Assembly: GCA_002897695.1 (NCBI GenBank)
Contig: BDTG01000008.1
Location: forward strand, 105,345 to 169,344
Source of the DNA: a bacterium BMS3Abin14
Lineage (GTDB): Bacteria > BMS3Abin14
Length of the DNA stretch: 64,000 bases
Direction: 5' to 3'
The notes below the pieces were generated by a model that was not told the DNA's origin, did no database searches, and saw only the letters and a list, made by a program, of their open reading frames with translations. Every line of letters starts with the position of its first letter. Within the stretch, counting starts at the first letter, position 1. The position numbers and the translations under genes are program-made. Positions 45,110 through 52,827 of this stretch are shown here, one piece after another.

Positions 45110-46440
45110 ATCTCCCCGATCACACCTTCCTGCTCCAGGCTGAGGAACACATCCACGACCGACGGATCAAACTGAGCGCCGGAGTCCGATTTCAGCCTGC
45201 CGACTGCTTCCTCGTGACCCAGGGCCGATCGGTAGGACCGATCCGAAGTCATGGCATCGAATGCATCAACCAGATTGATGATCCGGGATGGCAGAGGGAT
45301 GTCATTGCCTTTTAAACCATCCGGATATCCGGTCCCATCGAAATGTTCATGATGGTATCTGATATAGAATCCCGCTCGCTTCATGGAAGACATGGGACTT
45401 AATATACGCGCACCGATTTCGGGATGGCGTTTCATGTTAAACAGTTCGCCATCCTTCAGGGGACCTGCCTTGCCTATGATGTTCCCATCCACCCCTATCT
45501 TCCCGATATCATGAAGAATGGCCGCCATATCGAGGTCCTTCTGGTCCGCACTGCTCATCCCCATCCGCTCTGCGATAGCGTGGGAGATCCTGGCCACCCT
45601 TTCGCAATGCCCTCTCGTATAGGCATCTTTGGCCTCAACCGCAGCCGCCAGAGAGCTGATCGTCTCCCGAAAGTTCTTCTCTGTTTCGCCTCTGGCCTCC
45701 TGAATCTGTCTGACCATTTCGTTAAAATGCCTGGTCAGCCTTCCCACTTCGTCCCTTCCCCGCGCATCGACATGCACGAGAAAATCCCCGAATCCTACTG
45801 CACGCACCGCCTTGGCAAGCCTCTCAATCTTCCTGGCCTGAACTCCGGCCAGGAAAAAAATTGCAACAATCCCCAGGACGGTTACCGCAAACAGGGGTAA
45901 CAGCAGCCCCACGAGGGTCTCCTTCATCGCACTGTAGATATAGTCTGCTCCCAGGCCAACGACTGCCTTGCCTATCGTGACATCCTCGGCCACTATTGGC
46001 GCGACAAACTGAATAATGCCGGCGGCGGGCGGGGGAACATGGTCAAGATCGATAATACTGTCTGTTTTACCCGGAGTGGAGTGGTAAACAATCCTTCCCT
46101 GATGGTTCACCAGATAGGCATAACGAACATCCTCGTTGAGAAGTGTGGACTCGGTTATCGGCCCAAGACGAAGGTCGTCCGATGCCAGAAGAGGGTCTGT
46201 AGCGTTTACCGCAAGGTTTTCCGCAAGTGATTTGGCCCTCTTCTGGCTCTCAACTGAAAGAAAAATCCACTCGTAACGCACAAGGGAAACAGCGATAACT
46301 CCGGACAGAAGGAGCAGGAGAAGCGAGAAGGAAAGGGCCACCTTGAAACGCAGAGAAAACAGAAAGGGCACACCTTCTGTGGAAAGGACGCTTTTCGCCC
46401 GGGCTTTCATCCCCGGCACGATGCTCTTATCAAGCCCCAC
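45079..46440 (-). CDS. Membrane HD-GYP phosphodiesterase with HAMP domain
   Basis: 453 residues with a GTG start; an ATG at 46410 is an alternative. Membrane helices at about 34-54 and 177-199 enclose a periplasmic sensor domain with a dCache/sCache-like look. A HAMP linker covers about 200-250. The HD-GYP domain shows HDIGKIG (His310, Asp311) and HHEHFDGTGYPDG (about 363-375), including the GYP motif, so hydrolysis of cyclic di-GMP (or a related signal) is expected. It follows the FHA gene by 5 bases. Confidence 0.9.
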   Translation of the reverse strand: MGLDKSIVPGMKARAKSVLSTEGVPFLFSLRFKVALSFSLLLLLLSGVIAVSLVRYEWIFLSVESQKRAKSLAENLAVNATDPLLASDDLRLGPITESTLLNEDVRYAYLVNHQGRIVYHSTPGKTDSIIDLDHVPPPAAGIIQFVAPIVAEDVTIGKAVVGLGADYIYSAMKETLVGLLLPLFAVTVLGIVAIFFLAGVQARKIERLAKAVRAVGFGDFLVHVDARGRDEVGRLTRHFNEMVRQIQEARGETEKNFRETISSLAAAVEAKDAYTRGHCERVARISHAIAERMGMSSADQKDLDMAAILHDIGKIGVDGNIIGKAGPLKDGELFNMKRHPEIGARILSPMSSMKRAGFYIRYHHEHFDGTGYPDGLKGNDIPLPSRIINLVDAFDAMTSDRSYRSALGHEEAVGRLKSDSGAQFDPSVVDVFLSLEQEGVIGEICTEVKEKTD

Positions 46441-46445
46441 AGATA

Positions 46446-47012
46446 TTATTCCTTCGCATTTACGGCGAGCGTTGTGTTTCCGATGGTAAATGTATCACCA
46501 AGATTCAGCCGGGCTGTGAGGACCTTCTTTCCGCCCACGAAAGTTCCGTTTGTGCTCTCCAGGTCTACGAGAAACAGATGTTCATCGAAGATCTTGACCT
46601 GACAGTGGTTCCGGGAAACCTCGGAATCGTTAATTGCAATATCAGCATCAGCCGCGCTCCTGCCCAGCGTAACCACAGGTTTGTCAACAGGATAAACGTC
46701 ACCGCCGGGCAGGGCCGCCAGAAAATATCTCTTCCCCTCTTTGAGATGAGGTTTTTCGAGGGAAGCCTCCCGCAAAAGATCCTTCACCGCGCTTTTGCTC
46801 TGATCAATCTCCTGAAAATCATAGGACATGGTCTGGCTGTAATCCACAGGAGGAGAGCCCATACGGTTGACGGAAGAGCCGCCGCCCCCTTGTCTGGACG
46901 GGATCAGTATATCATGACCACACTTGGGACAGATCAACTTCGCCCCACCGGCAGGTATCTTTTCATCGGTCACCCGATATTGGGTCTGGCAGCTGCCGCA
47001 ATTTATCTTCAT
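46446..47012 (-). CDS. FHA-domain protein with N-terminal zinc ribbon
   Basis: 188 residues. The first 40 hold a zinc ribbon of the MJ0042 type (INCGSCQTQYRV to CPKCGHDILIP; CxxC twice). A Gly/Ser-rich linker leads to an FHA domain (about 110-185) with GRSAADADI, SEVSRNHC and STNGTFVGGKKV, the phosphothreonine-binding loops. There is no membrane segment. FHA domains recognise phosphothreonine, but no Ser/Thr kinase gene lies in this window. It may recruit a phosphorylated partner of the actin/envelope system. Confidence 0.88.
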   Translation of the reverse strand: MKINCGSCQTQYRVTDEKIPAGGAKLICPKCGHDILIPSRQGGGGSSVNRMGSPPVDYSQTMSYDFQEIDQSKSAVKDLLREASLEKPHLKEGKRYFLAALPGGDVYPVDKPVVTLGRSAADADIAINDSEVSRNHCQVKIFDEHLFLVDLESTNGTFVGGKKVLTARLNLGDTFTIGNTTLAVNAKE

Positions 47013-47057
47013 CCTGCTTCATCCTCTCTCATCGTGTTCTGCATTGCCATGACATCG

Positions 47058-49844
47058 TCACCGGTACACCGGCATTTTGACCACGGAGAAACGATTCCCG
47101 TCGAATTTAAAAACTCCCTTGTCCGTATGGAACCATTTGTTATCCGACAGATCCACAGCGATTACGGGAACAGAGCGTCCGAAAAACCCCTGGTCCGGGC
47201 CGAAAATAACCCATTTTTTTCCATCGTACCGTGCAATTCCGCTGTCCCCGGTTCCGATCCAGACGTTCCAGCGCCCGTCAACGGCGACGGCTGTCACCCT
47301 GTCGGAAGGAAGACCGTCTACATGGGTAAAGACCCTGATCACCTTGTCGTGAAAACTGGCTAACCCCTTGTCGGTCCCGATCCAGAAAACTCCGTTGGCA
47401 TCAATGGCCAGCGCGTTCACATTGTTGTCCGGAAGGCCATCCCTGGATGTGTAAACTTTGAAGGAATTGCCGTCAAAACGGGCTAGCCCCTTGTCGGTGC
47501 CAAACCAGAGATTCCTTTTCTGATCCACAACGATACAGTTGATAAAGTTGCTCGGAAGACCATCGCCGTAATCGAAGGTCACCCAATTCTTCAGGCCATC
47601 GAACTGGGATACACCTTTGTCGGTTCCGATCCATTTGAAGCCCAGCCGGTCAACCGCGATGGCCCGGACGGAATTGCTGATAAGTCCGTCCCTTATGGTG
47701 AAGTTCTTTCTCCTCTTGTTTATGATGTTTACCCTGAAAAGCCCCTCCTGGCCTCCAACCCACAGGAATTTCCCGTCCAGTACGCTGGGGAAGATAAACA
47801 CTCCGTTAGTGTTATCCCTCCACAGGCCACTCACAACTGTGTAGCTTGCGGTCCTGACTTTTTCGTGGTTCCCCGCCCGGTCCACGGCGAAAAACCTTAC
47901 TGTGGCCTTGTCACGCAGAACCAGGGGAACGGTATATTTGGGGGATCTGTCGGTGGGTTCCGCACCATCCAGGGTATAACGGATAACCGCGTTCTTCTCA
48001 CTCTTGAGCTCCAGAGTGATGGGGGGATTGTATTGACCCGGCGCTGGGTAGGCGATGGTGTTGGGAGGCTCGGAATCGATGATATATTCAGCCATCTGGA
48101 TCTGTTCCCTGTTCCCGGTCTCATCCTCGGAGTAAAAGAATATTTTTCCGCTTTTGCTCAGCACGAAAGGCCCACCGTAAATGGAAAACTTCCCTTGCGC
48201 TCCCGTTCTGACGAATATCCTGCCGCCCTTCTCGGATTTAAGGGACACGCTCACGGGCCTGCTGTAAATTCCAGCCGGCGGATCCACGGTGGTTGACGGG
48301 GGCGTATGATCAAAGGTGTATTTTACGGATTTAACGACCTCTCTGTTTCCGGATTCGTCAGTTGCGAAAAACTTCAGAACAGTATCCCGGGTCACCGGCA
48401 CAGGGTTTTCATATTCCGGCGAGGCCTCGCTCGGAGTGCTTGTGTCGGTGGTGTAGCGAATGACGGCATTATCCTCGGTCTTTAATACGACGCGGATAGG
48501 CCCTGCAAACACACCCCCACCGGGGTCGACGGAGGTGACCGGCGGGGTACGGTCCAGCACGTAGCGCTGACTGGCAGCATCACTCCGGTTGCCGACCTTA
48601 TCCACGGCGAAGTACGATAAAATGGCATTTCCGGCTACGTTGATGGGGCCACGATATTTCAATGACTGCCGTGTCACCGGACTTCCGTCGAGTGTATAGA
48701 AAATATCCGCCGGCTCGGAGGTTTCCAGTTTGACCCGAATTCTTCCGGAATAGTTGCCGCCTTTCGGGCGAGGCGTCACAGTGGGAGGAGTGGTATCGAT
48801 AACAAACGCGGCCGAGGCTATCTTACCCCGGTTGCCGGCCTCGTCCACCGCAAAATATTTCAGGACCATGGAACGGGTCAGCATTATGGCGCCATGGTAG
48901 ATCGGTGACGAGGGACCAGGTTCACGTTCACCGGTCTCGTACCGGATCGCCCCCTTCTCATTTGATGACAGGGTAACGTTAATCGCGGCTCCATAGGTCC
49001 CCGGATGGGGTTTCACCTTAACCACGGGAGGTTTGGTGTCGATCACATATCGCTCCTCGCGGACAGTCTCCCTGTTCCCCGCCCCATCAACGGCAAAAAA
49101 ACGCAGGACCCCACTGCGCTGGAAGGTGATGGGTTTCAAATAGGAGCGGGACCTCGAGGTAGGCCGGCCTCCATCGAGGGTGTAATGAATCCTGGCGCCC
49201 TTTTCACCAATGAGCGAAACGGTTACGGGACTGTTGAACAGTCCGCCGGACGGATCGGCGATGGTCACAGGCCTGGTATTGTCGACAAGGACATGGTAGA
49301 CCTCCGTCCTGACCCCCTCCCTGTTTTCCGCCTTGTCCATGGAAAAGAATTTAATTGAGGCATCCCTCTTTATTGTGATGGGTTTACTGTAGACGGGCGA
49401 GTCGTCACCGGGGACGCTTCCGTCAACGGTGAATCGGGTGACGGCATCCTTTTCGCTGGTCAGGCGAACGGATATGGGATGGTTGTACTTTCCCCCCTTT
49501 GGACGGGCCATCGTAACGGGAGGCTCCGTATCCAGACGCACGTGAAAACCCGAGGTCTGTATTTCCGAACCGTTTCCCGCATGATCCCTGGCAAAATATC
49601 GTATCTTTGCGTCGTCCCGCAAGATGACGGGAACGAGGTAGGGCATAAGCGCCTGATCACCGATGGAATAGAACACGACGGCCCCCTCCTCGGTGGTAAA
49701 AACCACTGAGACAGCCTTGTTGTAGGTCCCCGGGGCAGGATGGATGGAAACAGTCGGCGGGGTTTTGTCAAACGGAAAAAATCGGACGGCGACAGCCACG
49801 ACCGCAAGAATAATGGCCAGGAACAGAAAAACCTTGCCTCTCAT
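47058..49844 (-). CDS. Envelope protein: eight chitobiase-C-like repeats and a six-bladed propeller
   Basis: 928 residues. An N-terminal helix (about 6-22) anchors or exports the protein. Residues about 27-670 are eight repeats of about 75 residues with the pattern DxTPPxT...PGGxYxxPxxVxLxxExGAxIxYTLDG...ILxFFAVDxAGNxE, as in the chitobiase/beta-hexosaminidase C-terminal domain (CHB_HEX_C_1). Residues about 690-928 form a two-component-regulator-type propeller with six blades (WIGTDKGLxxFDG). No enzyme domain is present. It overlaps the actin gene by ATGA, so the two proteins are probably made together. Confidence 0.85.
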   Translation of the reverse strand: MRGKVFLFLAIILAVVAVAVRFFPFDKTPPTVSIHPAPGTYNKAVSVVFTTEEGAVVFYSIGDQALMPYLVPVILRDDAKIRYFARDHAGNGSEIQTSGFHVRLDTEPPVTMARPKGGKYNHPISVRLTSEKDAVTRFTVDGSVPGDDSPVYSKPITIKRDASIKFFSMDKAENREGVRTEVYHVLVDNTRPVTIADPSGGLFNSPVTVSLIGEKGARIHYTLDGGRPTSRSRSYLKPITFQRSGVLRFFAVDGAGNRETVREERYVIDTKPPVVKVKPHPGTYGAAINVTLSSNEKGAIRYETGEREPGPSSPIYHGAIMLTRSMVLKYFAVDEAGNRGKIASAAFVIDTTPPTVTPRPKGGNYSGRIRVKLETSEPADIFYTLDGSPVTRQSLKYRGPINVAGNAILSYFAVDKVGNRSDAASQRYVLDRTPPVTSVDPGGGVFAGPIRVVLKTEDNAVIRYTTDTSTPSEASPEYENPVPVTRDTVLKFFATDESGNREVVKSVKYTFDHTPPSTTVDPPAGIYSRPVSVSLKSEKGGRIFVRTGAQGKFSIYGGPFVLSKSGKIFFYSEDETGNREQIQMAEYIIDSEPPNTIAYPAPGQYNPPITLELKSEKNAVIRYTLDGAEPTDRSPKYTVPLVLRDKATVRFFAVDRAGNHEKVRTASYTVVSGLWRDNTNGVFIFPSVLDGKFLWVGGQEGLFRVNIINKRRKNFTIRDGLISNSVRAIAVDRLGFKWIGTDKGVSQFDGLKNWVTFDYGDGLPSNFINCIVVDQKRNLWFGTDKGLARFDGNSFKVYTSRDGLPDNNVNALAIDANGVFWIGTDKGLASFHDKVIRVFTHVDGLPSDRVTAVAVDGRWNVWIGTGDSGIARYDGKKWVIFGPDQGFFGRSVPVIAVDLSDNKWFHTDKGVFKFDGNRFSVVKMPVYR

Positions 49845-50875
49845 TTTTCGGACCCGGACGCCTGGTTACTGCCATCGAAAAAATATCGGGCGTATTTTAC
49901 ATACCCTGATACATTGGTCATTCGAGGATCATCCCTCGTCTGAAGAAGGGCGATCTCCCCACGGACCATTGGCTTGATGAACTCAAAGAGGGCATCACCA
50001 CCGCCGCCGGCCAGAAGAACCAGGTCCAGATCCCAATCATCTACCCATATTCTTTCCATGTCGTTAACAATCGCCGCAGCCAACCTGGAGAAAACATCCT
50101 CCTTGACCTTGGCGATGTCGTATTCTGCCCCCCGGACCTTGATGCTGCCCTCCCTGACGGTATCGTATAGACGATAGATCTCCACGTTAACACCGCTCAT
50201 CTCCCGCAGGGATTCTCCGATAAACTGGAAAGCCTTGGCCATCCCCGTGTCGGTTGTTCTGCTTCCTCTCTCCGAATGTCTGAGCCCCTTGCAGACGGTA
50301 AAATCAGTGGTCTTGAAACCTATGTCGATTATTCCGATTTTCTGGCGTGCGGCGTCTCCCCGGAGCATGGTGCCGTCCTCACGAAAAAGGTAGTCTACCA
50401 GGCTTCCGTATGGCTGTGGAATTACCCTGACCCGGTTAATGGCCAGCGATATTTCCTTGCTTTCACCCCCGTCATGGACGATCAGGTCGTGTTCCCCCAA
50501 AAGCGTTTGGGAAATCTTTTCCTTAAACTCCATAAAGTATCCCACAGGCAGGCCCGTTACCACATTCAGGGGGACACGGCTGGGAGCAATCTGGGCCAGG
50601 CCGGCAAGCGCCAGCAAGCGGAACTGATTTGCAACCATCTGCGCCTGATCCAGAGTAAACTGACGCACCCTCGATTCGGATTCCGCCAATTCCCCGACAA
50701 AATAGGACTTTCCATCCAGGGTAATATGCCCCCCGGAGTGGGAGGATCCATTGAAAAACTCATCGTCAAGGGTGCGTGGTTGAGTCTCACCAATGATCGA
50801 TTTAAAGAGGACGGATGATTCCCCATCCGATGCTTTTGTGAAACCGAAACCTACATCAACACCAGCCATCAGCAT
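49841..50875 (-). CDS. ParM-type actin-like ATPase
   Basis: 344 residues. The frame is open to 51067, but GAGGAG six bases before the ATG at 50875, and the actin motif right after it, fix the start. Actin-fold motifs are AGVDVGFGFTKASDGE (phosphate 1), IGIIDIGFKTTDF (phosphate 2) and LVLLAGGGGDALFEF (adenosine), closest to the ParM/StbA branch that segregates plasmids. Here there is no parR-like gene or centromere repeat, and its neighbours are envelope genes, so plasmid segregation seems unlikely. It begins ten bases after the 613-residue gene ends. Confidence 0.85.
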   Translation of the reverse strand: MLMAGVDVGFGFTKASDGESSVLFKSIIGETQPRTLDDEFFNGSSHSGGHITLDGKSYFVGELAESESRVRQFTLDQAQMVANQFRLLALAGLAQIAPSRVPLNVVTGLPVGYFMEFKEKISQTLLGEHDLIVHDGGESKEISLAINRVRVIPQPYGSLVDYLFREDGTMLRGDAARQKIGIIDIGFKTTDFTVCKGLRHSERGSRTTDTGMAKAFQFIGESLREMSGVNVEIYRLYDTVREGSIKVRGAEYDIAKVKEDVFSRLAAAIVNDMERIWVDDWDLDLVLLAGGGGDALFEFIKPMVRGEIALLQTRDDPRMTNVSGYVKYARYFFDGSNQASGSEK

Positions 50876-50885
50876 AATTTTCTCC

Positions 50886-52727
50886 TCATTTATCTCTTTC
50901 CCTGATTCGATCCATGGCCTCATCTTCCAACCTGTATTGAGCCTGGAACTCTCTCTCGAGTTCCTCAACCCTGATGAGGTCCAGGCCGCTGGATCGGATA
51001 AACTCCTCACGGATCCAGGGGTTCTTCTCCTTGACCGCCCCGGGAAGAACCTTGCTGACGTAAACACGTTCCATTTTCAGGTCATCAAGGGCTTTTCGCA
51101 GAAAGGCATCCGGCATCCCAGACCTGACAAAGCCTTTGGATGTCAACATTTTTTTAACATCCCCGACGAAAGCATTCTCTTCGTCCTCACCCCGGAGTGA
51201 ACGCCCGAATTTCTTCAGCCACCGGTCCATGGCAGCTTTAACAATACGGTATTCCTTCTCATCCCTCGTGAGGGTCCCCAGTGAGATTACCAGATCCTGC
51301 AGCGCAAGATCGCCCGTGGCAATTTTTTTAAGCCCTGATGAAAGGGCCTGGATCTTTTTCCTGCCGGTGCCGGGAAGATAGGGATTTTTCAGAATAGGGT
51401 CCAGGAACAGCTCATGAAAGAGGCCATCCTGTATTTCCTCAAAAATCCTGCGATTGGCCAGAAGGCTCCTCGCCCGTTCCAGTGATAGCTTCTCCTCCTC
51501 ATGAAAAGCCATTCGATTGACCACATTATATACGGTATCAAACCTGTCGAAGTAGGTTATAATATTCCCGAACTCCTCGAGGATAGCCGGGTCCTCGGTC
51601 CTGGTGCTGAATTCATCGCACTCCTTGCCCACCTCGATTAATATTCTGTCGAATACGGAATCGCGATTCTCCAGAGCGGAAAGCTTTGTCTTCAGCAGAC
51701 GGATGAGGTCCACCCTTTCCAGGCGAGCGCCTATGCGCCGGGTCTGGAGCAGGATGGTTTCCAGCACACCCCTTGCCTCAACGAGGTATTCGGGAACCTC
51801 GGTTGCCACGATTCTTTTGTTGCCGAGGAGCTTTTCATCCAGCGCATTCAGGAAGTTATCCGGGATTCCCTTTCGTAGCGCCAATGTCCTCAATCGGGAT
51901 ATCTTGGCACTCTGATCGAAACGGATTTCGTCCCCCCTCCATATCTCAGCAAGAACGGATCTGTACTCATCAATGACCCGTCTGTTCTCGTTGTCCCTAA
52001 ACATTATGTCGATCTTGATACGCTCCCGGGAATAGGGATCAATCTCCAGTCGCTCCGCCAGATTCTGCAGGATGATCTGTTCCTCCTCCCCAAGGACGTG
52101 TGAGCGTGAATAGAGTTCACGAAACTTGACGTAAAATTCGCGATGGGACCGATTCACCAGTTTCAGAAGAAAAAAGGCCGCTCCCAGTTCAGACCATTGA
52201 GCATTCAGTTCCTCCGCGATTTTAGAGTCGTCGCCGTCCAGCTCGAGGGGAAACCTTTTGAGGGATTTCCCGAGAACCCTGAGGATTTTCTCCTGTTGTT
52301 TTTTGAGAGATATGCGGGTTAAAAATTGTATGGAGAAGTAATAGTTGTAGACAGTGTGCCCACGGAGGAAGACATCCTTGAACGATTCACTTCCCGATGT
52401 ATTCCTTGTTAACCGGATACCGGGAACCGGATCGTGTCGTGCCCCGAAAAGAACAAGGCGGTTGACAACGTCCGGCTTGACAAGATCCTCAACCGGCTCA
52501 TCTACCCCGAACATATATGGGCAGAAACTGCCCCCATTACCGGTGTGGGAAACACCGTCGGGACCGACAATATACTCATTGCCGCCGCAAAAAAAGCGGT
52601 GTCGGAGAACGCCGTCCTCATCAATTACCTCGTGAAAATAATGGTTCCCGAGTCCAAATCCACTCAGCGTCGCATAGAATTCCTTGTCCGGTCCAGCCAC
52701 TCCGTGGACCCTGAGATCCTTTATCAT
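50886..52727 (-). CDS. Unrecognised 613-residue protein beside the actin gene
   Basis: I do not recognise its family with certainty. It is cytoplasmic by appearance: no signal peptide or membrane helix. The first 100 residues are strand-rich (HGVAGPDKEFYATLSGFGLG; FFCGGNEYIVGPDG). The remainder is helical and charged, with coiled-coil stretches (KIDIMFRDNENRRVIDEYRS; RARSLLANRRIFEEIQDGLF) and a basic/acidic C-terminal helix. Its position directly before the actin gene (10-base gap) suggests an actin partner or adaptor. The ribosome-binding site is weak. Confidence 0.7.
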   Translation of the reverse strand: MIKDLRVHGVAGPDKEFYATLSGFGLGNHYFHEVIDEDGVLRHRFFCGGNEYIVGPDGVSHTGNGGSFCPYMFGVDEPVEDLVKPDVVNRLVLFGARHDPVPGIRLTRNTSGSESFKDVFLRGHTVYNYYFSIQFLTRISLKKQQEKILRVLGKSLKRFPLELDGDDSKIAEELNAQWSELGAAFFLLKLVNRSHREFYVKFRELYSRSHVLGEEEQIILQNLAERLEIDPYSRERIKIDIMFRDNENRRVIDEYRSVLAEIWRGDEIRFDQSAKISRLRTLALRKGIPDNFLNALDEKLLGNKRIVATEVPEYLVEARGVLETILLQTRRIGARLERVDLIRLLKTKLSALENRDSVFDRILIEVGKECDEFSTRTEDPAILEEFGNIITYFDRFDTVYNVVNRMAFHEEEKLSLERARSLLANRRIFEEIQDGLFHELFLDPILKNPYLPGTGRKKIQALSSGLKKIATGDLALQDLVISLGTLTRDEKEYRIVKAAMDRWLKKFGRSLRGEDEENAFVGDVKKMLTSKGFVRSGMPDAFLRKALDDLKMERVYVSKVLPGAVKEKNPWIREEFIRSSGLDLIRVEELEREFQAQYRLEDEAMDRIRERDK

Positions 52728-52827
52728 CGGGAAAATGTTATATTATTTTGCCCTGGATGTCTTGTGTTTGTTAAAGGATCAATGGGATATAAACCCCGCG
52801 TTCCAGCGCCTTACAGCTGCCGGGTTG

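Noticed and set aside
49841-50875. Plasmid partition locus
   Set aside because: The actin is ParM-like, but no ParR-like gene, no tandem centromere repeats and no replication genes are near; all neighbours are chromosomal envelope genes.
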